64,000 nucleotides of DNA from Stemphylium vesicarium (lineage: Eukaryota > Ascomycota > Dothideomycetes > Pleosporales > Pleosporaceae): contig QXCR01000005.1 in the NCBI GenBank assembly GCA_004380135.1, positions 186,001-250,000 on the forward strand, in the 5' to 3' direction. The position numbers and the translations under genes were made by a program. The notes under the pieces are model-generated. The model did not search any database, was not told where the DNA came from, and saw nothing but the letters and a program-made list of their open reading frames with translations. Shown piece after piece: positions 36,772 to 46,001 of the stretch (positions are counted from its first letter, which is position 1; each line of letters opens with the position of its first letter).

Positions 36772-37757
36772 ATGTGGGGAGCATACTGGGGATGGTAACT
36801 TCCGTGTGGTGTAGGCGATTTCTAGAATATGGTGCAGCATGTGTTTAATCCTAGTCTGCGGCCGGTTCCTCGGCCGTGAGTACAATGTAACCTGGAAAGT
36901 GTTCAAAGTATGTTAGTCTGGCCCCAGTTGCGTGTGATGGTTTCTTTCGTTTTGTCTCCTGAACTTGACCCAGCCAAAAGGACTTTACCTTCCTCTCACA
37001 GCTTGCGCACGTGTATGCAATAGGCTGGAGGTATCGGGATTGCATTGCATCATCGTACCAATGTTGAGCGAAGTGATGCGCAGTCATAGTTTGGGCTTCT
37101 CATCCAGGTCCCTTTCGGACTGTTGTGGCTCGTGGCTCAACGTATGTCACATGGTAAGTGACGAGAAGAAACGTGGTAGGCACACGACATCAGCCACGCT
37201 TCGCCACGTTCGGCGTGCGCGTGTTGTGGTAGTACAAGTACATTGTGACAAGAGAATAGTACAAGCCTCGGCGGCATTCACCAGCGACTTTCTTTTGGTA
37301 AAAGGTCCATGTGTAGAGCATGCAAAGTGAATGTATTCGCTTTGACTGGTGCACTGCAGGTCATAGGGGTGGGTGGTTTCCTGGTCTACGGCAAGTCATT
37401 GTGGGTGGGGCTTGGCAGCTAATGCAGGGAAGGGCAGAGTACGCCGAGATTATGGCTGCTGTAACGGCGCAACCCCGTTCCTGATACAGGCTGGCCAAAC
37501 TCCCTACTCCCCACGTTCTGTACTAGTAAACATTGCGAGTTGCACAACAATCCAACTACACTTTCCACCTTTGCTGCCGGCTTACACGTCAATCAGCCGC
37601 ACAGCCACACGGATCCGCACATCTCTCGGCGCAGCTCAGCTTGCTGATCGCTCGATAATTGGCCGTCTGGTGTAACCCGCCGCTTCTTTGAGCGACGTTG
37701 CCAACACCGAGTCTCTGGGACTCGTTTCATATCTCACAAAGGCAATACACGCACATT
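36772..37757. other. intergenic region between catalase and the coiled-coil gene
   Basis: Tandem spacer of about 1 kb: catalase 3' end, then the upstream region of the next gene. I see no ORF or RNA gene of interest. Confidence 0.55.
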
Positions 37758-39808
37758 ATGTCGACCGCAACAGCAAACAAGCCGCCGGCCGCTGGCACGC
37801 CTCGTCGCGATGTCAACACCAGGACCGCCTCGGCATCCCCAGGGGCTGCGAACCGCACGCCTGCCCGCTCTTCCACACCGACTACCAATGGCGCCGGCGG
37901 AGTCGCCCGCACACGGTCTGTCCGTGGAGGCACCAATGGCACCCCCGTCTCAGCGCGCGCCGCCGTTAAGAAGCCCGCCGCCTCTTCGAACCTGAGCAGC
38001 GCATCGCCAGCCGATGCCGCCAGTGAAGAGGCCCGAGATGAGCAGGCCGCATTGCTGCAGGACCTCAAGGAGCGCCTCCAGAAGGCTGAGAGCGAGGCCG
38101 AAGAGCGCCAGAAGCAGGTCGAAGTCCTGAATGCTAGGCTAGACGATGCGCTCACCGAGCAAGCCAAGCTCGAGGAGCGTGCACATGAAGAAGAGGAGAA
38201 GGTCGAGTCACTAGAGAACGAGAAGCGCGAGCTGACACGTCAACATCGCGAGCTAGAGGGCATCTATGAAGCCGAGCGTGCCCAGGTCATGAAGGAAAAG
38301 GAGGAGACGCAGACACGGGAAGAGGATATGCAGGGCACTATCCAGCGCCTCAAGGAGACCATGGCGACCAAGCACATGCCGACTGGGGAGCTCGAGGACA
38401 ACGCCGAACAGCCGCAACACTTGTCACGAACATGTAAGTAGTAATTGCTTTTCCCAGCTTACGACCGCCACGTGCAAATGCTAACCCGGTCATAGCGAGC
38501 TTCCGCAACAACCCCTCCCGCTCCAACTCGTCGCAGAACCTCGAGAATGTCGCCTCCTTCGCACCGCCCAATTCGGTCCAGCGTAGCAACTCGCGCAACA
38601 ACTCCAAGCTCATCCATCAGAAGGACAAGATCATTGAAGATCTGCGCCTCGAGCTCGCCGAATACCAAGTAAAGGTGCTTGAGGTGGAGAATGCCGGAGG
38701 CGGTCGCATGCGCGAGCTGGAGAAGCAGTTGCTGGAGACACGCATGACCAATGCCAGACTCATGGAAGACAATGAGAGCTTCCAGCTTCTGCTTGGCGAG
38801 AAGACGCTCAACGGAGACTTGAGCCGCGGAGATTTCCTGCGCGAGACGTCCCACGCCGAGGAGCGCGCTCCCTCCCGGAGCGGCCCTTCGACCAGCTTGG
38901 CCGACGAGCTGCAGTCAGCCGAAGAAGGCGATGCGGAGGTCGTCCGCAAGCTTGAAGCCGAGGTCAACAGTATGAAGGCTCAGAACCAGGCCCTCACCCT
39001 CTACATCAACAAGATCATCGGTCGTCTGCTCACTCATCAAGGATTCGAATCAGTCCTAGGTAATGATACCGAGAACGATCAGGCCTCTGGAGGTCCCGAT
39101 AAGAACAAGGAGCTCCCACCACCGCCACCTCAGGAGAGCGAGCAACCGCAAGGCTTCTTGCAGCGCGCCAAGTCTGTTGCAATGGGCGGAAACCGCAAGC
39201 CGCGACCTCTAAGCATGATGGGCCCGCCAGCCAACCCTAACCAGGCGAGTGCGCACGAAGACCCCACGACTGCGCCTAGTATTCCCCTCACGCGTTCTAC
39301 ATCTGGCCGCCACCCCAGCGGCAGCCACCGCAGATCCACATCTGAGATTCCCGGCGCTGCAGGCATCGTCAACAACATGTACCGTTCGTCTCCCGGAGGT
39401 ACGCCCAACCCCGTCTCGCCAGGCATCGTCTCGCCTCGCAACTCCTTCTTCGGACTTCCCGTCGCCACTGGTCCTGGGTCTAGCAACCCCGTCTCCAGAG
39501 TCCCATCTGGTCAAGGCCCCATCCCAGAAGACAAGGAGGTCGACGCGAGGACAGAATCCTCTTCAGCTAGCCACGTCGATACACCTAGCCCACCGCGTCA
39601 GCTCACTCGCAGCGAGACTGGCAGCACTGGTGGCGTCATGACAGGCAAGGGCATGCGACCACTCCGCCTAGTCCAGAACGAAGAAGAAGCCATGAAGGCG
39701 CGCAAGGCAGCAAACCGCGGTAGTTGGTTCGGCGGTCTATTCGGCCAAGCACCACCTGCCGCACAACAGCAGCAGCAGCAGCAGCAGAATCAAGAGAACG
39801 CGCAGTAG
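37758..39808 (+). CDS. long coiled-coil protein, conserved in filamentous fungi, function unknown
   Basis: Exons 37758-38433 and 38496-39808 encode 662 aa. The N-terminal 90 residues are Ala/Thr/Pro/Arg-rich and basic (TPRRDVNTRTASASPGAANR). Residues about 95-215 form a highly charged coiled coil (LLQDLKERLQKAESEAEERQ). A Ser/Asn-rich patch at the exon junction (FRNNPSRSNSSQNLENV) is followed by a second coiled coil from about residue 255 to 310. A conserved-looking helix QALTLYINKIIGRLLTHQGF lies near residue 400. The rest is Pro/Ser-rich and disordered, ending in WFGGLFGQAPPA and an eight-Gln run encoded by CAG repeats. Fungal relatives are often labelled M-protein-repeat-like only because of the coiled coil. 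A cytoskeletal or scaffolding role is possible but not shown. Confidence 0.85.
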
Positions 39809-41053
39809 AACTGTCCTCCACGGCTGTAGTTGGTCTGTCTGTGTCTTCTTGTCCAGGGTGGCGTTTTTTTCCTTTTCACATGTAAGTACTTTTCATCCTC
39901 ACTATCAATCATGGGCTTTTGAATACGAAATGGCATGTACGTACGACTTAATGCGGGTTTAAAGAAAGAATGAAGGAAATGCGATATCAGAGAGAGTGTG
40001 TGAATGAAAGGGAGAACGGGGGAGTCAATGAATGAAAGCACGTATACACACATATTGCACACAATGATGATGAAATGCAGATGGTGAAGGTGGTTTTTGT
40101 GTTTTGGATAGGTGTCTTTTTTACTTGATGCCAACACAATCTTGTATACCCTCCACGTCACCTACAAGCCGTTCTGGATTCTGGTTAATACATACAATAA
40201 GCTTGCACTTGGTGTTCCGTAGGGTTGAGGTTGAAGGTGCAATGTATTCTTTTTAACTCTCACCGTCGTCTTGTGATTGCTAACCCCTTTACTCTCCTTT
40301 TCCTCAATGTCATCGACGCTGCATTACAGCCATCATCGTCGTTGTCTCTTCCGATGGATTCCAGTAATTGATTTTCCTTTAACACCATCCCACACGGTCC
40401 CAGACTAAGACTGCCCCTCCTCGATCGACATCTTTCGCAAAGTTTCCTGCTCTTCTGTCGTCGTCGCCTCATCCGGTGAGGACACCGCGTAGGGCTCATG
40501 TTTTGTGTTATGGCGTGGTTGCAGCGCGTGTACCTGATACGGAGGATATGTGCGCATGCGTATGGGGATGGGGATGGGGATGGGGAGGAGCAGGTAGTGA
40601 GGAGGATGTGACACATTTTTGCTCGATACCGATTCTGATGAGTTTGTGGATGGGCGGGTGGTACGAGAATCTCGGGTAGGTGCATGCACGTGGACGATAT
40701 GGTGAGGGAGTTGCGTTGGATAAGTGCTTCAGACCATCCTGGATCTAGAAGAATCTGACGGATGAAGGCTGTTATACATGATCATGGTGGTGCTTAATAG
40801 GCAATTGTTTGATGCAGACCGATTGTCAAGCACGCGTTGTATTTCTTTCTTTTCTTTGAGGCACGAGGTAGAAGTGGGAAACATTACAATGTCTAGGTAG
40901 CTGATACATGTTTTGAATGACTTTTTTATTATTCCTTAAACATGTCTCGCTTCCACTACGACAAACAAGTGCACTTGAGCCTTTCTGAGAAAACACTGAA
41001 CCAAAGCCGTGAACAACACTATGGTTGCCCAATACCGAGCGTCGGTAAGCGGC
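39809..41053. other. convergent intergenic region, no gene seen
   Basis: The region lies between the 3' ends of the coiled-coil gene and the F-box-like gene. It contains the G-rich repeat listed separately. Open frames on the minus strand near 39790-40689 have low-complexity composition and no domain. Confidence 0.55.
40564..40585 (+). repeat. GGGGAT tandem repeat, potential G-quadruplex
   Basis: Four runs of exactly four G separated by AT, at 40564-40567, 40570-40573, 40576-40579 and 40582-40585, followed by AGG. This meets the usual pattern for an intramolecular G-quadruplex with 2-nt loops. It is about 750 bp downstream of the coiled-coil gene and 640 bp beyond the 3' end of the F-box-like gene. 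Confidence 0.75.
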
Positions 41054-41219
41054 CTACTTCCACAAATCATACAGCATGACATCGAGGCCCAAGCCGCCTG
41101 ATCCGACCTCTTCAAGCTCTTTGCGACGCCTGATCTTGCGCTTATAGCCCTTTGGATCTCTACCCAAACGCCGGAAGCGCTTTTCCCTGATCTTTTGTTG
41201 CAAGACTTCGAGACTCATT

Positions 41220-42353
41220 CTACCAAGCTCCTCTGCTTCGCGATATCGGTTCGAGATATGGCTCCACTTGGTCGATATCTTCAACCTCCCACGGCACAAG
41301 CCAAAGTGGGTCCAGTCTCGGTATGCGACCGAGGAACTGAAGCAAAGAATCCACGTGATACAGCCCCAGCGAGATGAGTTCGTCCCATCCCCCGTTGTCG
41401 CCGAGCAATAAAAGCTCATGGTTCGTGAAGACGCTCGAGTCTCGCACGTAAAGTCGCAGGTCTCGTAGCCTGGGCAGCTTTCGCCCTTTGATATTCTGGA
41501 GTCGTGTTGGGTCTTGGTCGATACCAGATCTATTCCCAGCAATCTGAAGACGAGTAAGAACGGAGTTGCACATCAACATACCCATGAGATGTTTGAACCC
41601 CTCATAGAGTCCATTGTTTTCGTCCGTAATAACTTCAAGGCGCGTAATCATGCTCGAAGCGGGATGAACCAAGATCCGTTCCAACGGCTGAATATCTTCC
41701 TTCACCTCGAGTATAGGCACTGCAGACTTGACCTCCAGCTGAAGCTTCGGGAAGCGTACGCATATCAAATCAAGCATGAACTTGAGCATCTGGATTGAGC
41801 CTGCCCATTTGAACGTTTGCAGATTGGCCAGGCCGCAAATGAGCCTCTCCAGCCTGTCCAATTGCTCAAAGTAATTCTTGTCGATGCCTGTAATAAATAG
41901 GCTCCGGATGTGTTTAAGTGCTCCAGTTCCCGTGCGCTCTATTCGCTGGAGCAAACGAAGGTGTGACGTTCGGCGGAAGTCCAAGAATATGTTTTGGTAG
42001 AGGTGAGGTATCGATAACATATAGAATTGGCGCGAGACCAAGCAGACATTGAGAAGGTCTTTAGCATTCTGCATGCGTGCTTCCGAGAGTATGAGATGCA
42101 GAACTTCATGGATTCGGTTTCTGAGGGTTTGTACGTTCCGTGAGGGTGAGTGCTTGCTTATCGCTTCCCACTTCATGATTACCTGGCGAATGGGTTGGAG
42201 CTCCAACAAGAGTGGAAGTCCATGGGAGGTTAAATTCAATGTAGCTTTCTTGTATCGACTACACAATGTCCGTGCTTCTTCTCGCGTGAACCCTTCCCGC
42301 GCTAACGAAAGGAGTGAATCGCGTTTGTGTGTCGATGCAATCGCCTCGATCAT
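41220..42353 (-). CDS. F-box/LRR-like protein, truncated by a frameshift
   Basis: The open frame encodes 377 aa and ends at a TAG at 41220-41222. Residues about 80-125 resemble an F-box (LRNRIHEVLHLILSE, then LLNVCLVSRQFYMLSIPHLY). Leucine-rich, LRR-like sequence follows (LERLICGLANLQTFKW, LPRLRDLRLYVRD). F-box proteins select substrates for SCF ubiquitin ligases; the target is unknown. A second minus-strand frame takes over near 41250 and continues to a stop at 41054 with an Arg/Lys-rich tail (MSLEVLQQKIREKRFRRLG, ending LDVMLYDLWK). Reading across with one base fewer at the CC of 41249-41255 gives a smooth join (VEPYLERYREAEELGRM). The neighbouring paralogue ends with a similar tail. So the gene has probably lost its last 60 or so residues to a 1-bp change, or the assembly has an error. 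No plausible intron repairs it. Confidence 0.7.
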   Translation of the reverse strand: MIEAIASTHKRDSLLSLAREGFTREEARTLCSRYKKATLNLTSHGLPLLLELQPIRQVIMKWEAISKHSPSRNVQTLRNRIHEVLHLILSEARMQNAKDLLNVCLVSRQFYMLSIPHLYQNIFLDFRRTSHLRLLQRIERTGTGALKHIRSLFITGIDKNYFEQLDRLERLICGLANLQTFKWAGSIQMLKFMLDLICVRFPKLQLEVKSAVPILEVKEDIQPLERILVHPASSMITRLEVITDENNGLYEGFKHLMGMLMCNSVLTRLQIAGNRSGIDQDPTRLQNIKGRKLPRLRDLRLYVRDSSVFTNHELLLLGDNGGWDELISLGLYHVDSLLQFLGRIPRLDPLWLVPWEVEDIDQVEPYLEPISRSRGAW

Positions 42354-42509
42354 GTGACGGGCTCCAACGCGCCCGCTAATTGCTAATGCCCATTGAACTC
42401 CACCACTCTTTTTCCCACAAAATTAGTGCCGTAGAGGGACGGAAATACCTGACAGCTCACAACTTGCTCCATGTCCGCAACAATGGCGTCTAATAAAGTA
42501 CCGACACGC

Positions 42510-44270
42510 TTATGCCCAGGCAGTATACAGGGTCAAGTCTCCAGGGAAACCATGCTTTGACTCATCGCCCCTCTTACGTATCTGCCGTTCTTTCTCACAC
42601 TTAGTGTAACCAAATCCCAATCGTGTGGTTAGGGCTCGCTTCTTCCTTGCTTCGAGCTCTTCGATGGACAATTCGTCAAGACACTCGCCTGGTTTAGGAG
42701 CGCAAGTCTTAGTTTGTAGTACGCTACCCGAAGCGCTCAAGCTAAAAGAATAGTTTCTTATCTTCCAATTCCATTCAGAATAAATTCACCTGGAGGAGAC
42801 TACGAAGTCAACATGGAAACGCTGTTCATATGGGAGGCCCAAATCCTTACACTGCGTCAACATGTAATAGAACAATTTCTTCCACTCAGGCCTTTCCTAT
42901 CCGTGTTACCCTCATGTGCTATCCGGAAACGAATATGCAGCACTAGCAAAGTCAGCTGCTTGAATCGAGCGAGCTCCTCTAACCAGGCGTACGGCCAGTC
43001 AACCGTGTCTCCGAGCGGTTCAACTCGGAGTTGAAATTTCCGAAGATTTGAGCACAGCATTCGAATCCTGCGGATCTCTTCTAATGCTGGCTCGAATGTT
43101 GGTGGGTCTATGAAGTTTAAGCTGCTCCCGCGGTGAGTGATGTTTATATCCAAAATTCCTGGACTCGTTTCTAATATAGGCCAGAGATCTGAGCGACGCG
43201 TGCGTGGCAGACGAATTCGAGTGCGATACCAAATGTAGATTACTTGGCATACCCAAGAAGAGGATATCTTTCGAACCGGCGGACTAATTGATCCTCCGTT
43301 TGCTGCGTATCGTAACGACCGTGAAATGTGTACGATAAGACCCTCAAACGATGAGTTGCACCAACGAATGCAAGGAGTTATTGGATGCTCAAGGTTCCGA
43401 GATGCTCAAGGTTCCGAGATTCTCGAGGTCATCCCATGCTCCTCTGGTTCCCCATGCCAGAAGCTCTCGGTACGAAAAGATGGTGGTAAACAGGAGAAGG
43501 CATTTCAATCTGGGAAAATCTTCATTCTGAAAAGGCTCAAGCATCTCTGGGAAGGTGCGTAGACACCTTGCTGTATAGTTGTAGAGGCTGAGATCTAGCA
43601 AAGTGTTTTGGCTTTTGAGAAAGTCTATGGCCTGCCTCTTGAAGTGGTATGGATGGTTCATGGTCTTTCTGTCATAGAAGTAAAGGAGCCTGGTCAGTTG
43701 TTGACCCACCGGATGGTTCAAAACGTTGCCATCTGGACAACACAAGTTGGGTTCTATTTCAGCTATCGGCATTTGCGCGTCGACAGTTAACTAGACTTTT
43801 GGAGACCGAGCATAAAGTATATTCAAGAGCATGGATGGCATCTGTATGGGCTCGTTCCAGTCAAGCTGTTGTAGATGCGTGAGTCTGGAGAGGAAAGCGT
43901 ACATGTCGCTCCATTGCGATATGGGCCATCTCTCCGGAGTGAAAATACTGATACGTTTTATCATCCCTGCGAGAGGACAGTCACGCGCTGACAGTCTTCG
44001 GAGAAGACGCGAGTGTGATGCCTTGGCTAGGTTGAACCCGATGCTGCGGTACAGATAGGGAACCACACAAAGGTAGAGCCAGCGTAATACCTAGCACAAA
44101 TTGAAAAGACTCTTAGTATCCTGTTTGGTAATCTCTTCGAGAACAAGACACAAAATTTCCGGGATGAGTGTTGTAAGGTATGTCGTGGATTTAGGTTTCC
44201 ATCGTTTACGAAATATGGCCAGCCTCCTTCTCAGCGGTGAAGTCGCGTCATTGCGATGGGTTCCTTCCAT
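42510..44270 (-). pseudogene. F-box/LRR-like pseudogene, paralogue of the adjacent gene
   Basis: The minus strand from an ATG at 44270 reads an F-box (LIPEILCLVLEEITKQDTKS, then LFNLC) but meets an in-frame TAG at 44091-44093. The frame continues with VPYLYRSIGFNLAKASHSRL, matching IPHLYQNIFLDFRRTSHLRL of the neighbour. A second in-frame TAG lies at 43791-43793, where the neighbour has CAG in PKLQLEV. The LRR region continues to WDDLENLG, where an exact 17-bp duplication (43384-43417) shifts the frame; a TAA follows at 43378-43380. Further down, coding-like sequence resumes (LLVLHIRFRI), with another shift near 42880-42892, a good 48-bp intron at 42742-42789 and a tail ending DLTLYTAWA at 42510. 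The order and the basic tail parallel the neighbour, so this is one old gene broken several times. Confidence 0.75.
43384..43417. repeat. exact 17-bp tandem duplication within the F-box pseudogene
   Basis: GATGCTCAAGGTTCCGA occurs twice in direct succession at 43384-43400 and 43401-43417. Seventeen is not a multiple of three, so the insertion shifts the frame. Removing one copy brings the sequence back into line with the neighbouring paralogue. Confidence 0.9.
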
Positions 44271-45098
44271 TGGAGGGACTACGATAATTACTGGAAGCGC
44301 AAGAGTATAACGTTCCAGATCTGAATCTTCCTGGAAAACTGCTAAGCTTTGTAAATATGGAAATCTTCAATACCTGCTCATTCGTAGCTTACCTCATAAT
44401 GCGCCAGCCGATCTCTTTGAGAGAGTTACTCTACGCAATATAATCAAGGAATCGCAATAGTCGAGATGGAAAAATGTGATACAGCATATACCGGATGATC
44501 GTGTGCAGCGGGCCAAACCGCACGATGCACTCATTACGTGATTCATTATGGATGTTAGTGTAGTGGGTAGGTCCGATCTGAAAGGATGCGATAGGGTTTG
44601 GTACAGGGCGCATCCTGGCCGGTTAGCTTCGAGGTGGCGACCTACAAACTCGCAGAAAGAGTGAGGGGTCTTGCCGAAATCACGGGTAGCTGTACGAGAT
44701 GGAAAATGCAGAATACTGTAATGATGGAGCAATATTGCCTAGAAGATCCCTCTGAAAGATGGGATCAATGCAGGCAGCCACAACATGAGAGGGGTTCAGG
44801 TGCGCGAGCCGGGTCGCCCTCTCCATCTTCATTAGCACTTCGTCCTCACAATGCAGGCACCATCTCCCAACCTTGGGAAATCCATCCTGATCTCATATTT
44901 ACGTCGCTGTTCTTGCATGATGGGTCATCGGATTACAGGTGTTGTACGAGAAAGTAACATTCGACATTACGGATTACCAGCGCGCGCTACAACAAAAGAC
45001 GCAATTAAATTGCCAAAACAGGGTATCGTACGTAAGGAGACCAAGATAAAGGAAGGAAACCATGCAGAAGTATTACAATGAAACAACGTAGCCGTGTC
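44271..45098. other. intergenic region, no gene seen
   Basis: Upstream of the F-box pseudogene and downstream of the next minus-strand gene. Short frames only, with no domain and no resemblance to the F-box genes that I can see. Confidence 0.5.
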
Positions 45099-46001
45099 TC
45101 ATGACCGTACAATAGCCGTCTTCGGTGCGGCTGCGCGTTCCACCCATTCCAGCAGGCCATGGTCTGCAGTCGCCCAGTAGTCACGCGTCTTCTTGTACAT
45201 GGTCATGCGTTCAGAAAGGCTCGAGACGGCCATGATGTCTCTGAAAGGAATTGGCCTTTCCTCAATTGGTACACCCCTTATGTCAATCGCGGTACTCGAT
45301 TCTGGGTGAGATATTTTCTCGGGTGGCTGAGGCATGAATGTATTCGCATCTAGGGGCGCGTATCTGCTAGGCAAAGAGCGTTGCTGATTCGCAACAGGTT
45401 TTCTTTGAAGCGCAGTGCTCATGCTGACTATGTGAAAGTCTGTAGCGGTTGAGTATATAGACGAGGTTGTGGTGAGACGCGCGAGCGCCCTATTATCCCC
45501 TGGCTTCGAGGACGTGTCCTGCATTGGCTCTAGTATGTCTTCTGCTTCTGGAGTAGGGCTCTGGGACACCGGTATCGTTCCATCTACATCGTGATCCGAA
45601 GCGACTCTCTGTCGCGATATTGAGGTATTCGGCTGCACCGCCAGAGGCTTATGAGTAGTCGTAATATCCGGTCTTTGCAGCTGACTGTCCACTCGATGTC
45701 TCTCTTCACTTCCACGACGCGCCCCCGGGTGATGCGAAAAGGATTTTCGCTTCAATCTGGAGAGGCTTCTCTTCAATGAAACACTCGGTCTTCGTATCGT
45801 GCTGGCTATGGTATCTGAATGCCTGGGCGCTTCCGTCTTCCCAATGGCGACAAAGGTGTGCGACGGTCGCTCATCAGGTATCATTTCAGCACTAGGAAAG
45901 TAGTTGTGAAGATTCTGGCCACTGCTAGCCATTATGTTAAACCCGCCGATATGTTTTGCGTCCATTGGCTTTGAGATGATGATTGCCTTTGTCTTGGCCA
46001 T
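45099..46001 (-). CDS. conserved uncharacterised protein
   Basis: A single exon of 300 aa. The N-terminus begins MAKTKAIIISKPMDAKHIGG; a basic Arg/Lys/Ser segment follows (RRPSVSLKRSLSRLKRKSFS, about residues 69-88). The middle is Ser/Thr/Pro-rich and probably disordered. The C-terminal 50 residues look folded and conserved: PFRDIMAVSSLSERMTMYKK, then TRDYWATADHGLLEWVERA. I recall a similar ending (an FRDI..L..R...Y..TR.YWA.ADHGL.EW pattern) in other Dothideomycete and Eurotiomycete hypothetical proteins, but I know no function. There is no signal peptide or membrane segment. Coding is supported by the single long frame, its composition and that ending. Confidence 0.75.
   Translation of the reverse strand: MAKTKAIIISKPMDAKHIGGFNIMASSGQNLHNYFPSAEMIPDERPSHTFVAIGKTEAPRHSDTIASTIRRPSVSLKRSLSRLKRKSFSHHPGARRGSEERHRVDSQLQRPDITTTHKPLAVQPNTSISRQRVASDHDVDGTIPVSQSPTPEAEDILEPMQDTSSKPGDNRALARLTTTSSIYSTATDFHIVSMSTALQRKPVANQQRSLPSRYAPLDANTFMPQPPEKISHPESSTAIDIRGVPIEERPIPFRDIMAVSSLSERMTMYKKTRDYWATADHGLLEWVERAAAPKTAIVRS

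Noticed and set aside
41220..41345. Hidden intron to reconcile the two frames of the F-box gene
   Set aside because: The available GT..AG pairs are under about 55 bp with poor donors, and none gives the right phase; a one-base shift is simpler.
42857..43256. Two separate small genes in the lower F-box pseudogene
   Set aside because: The frames are pieces of one LRR-like coding sequence in the same order as the neighbour; frameshifts explain the breaks better than independent genes.
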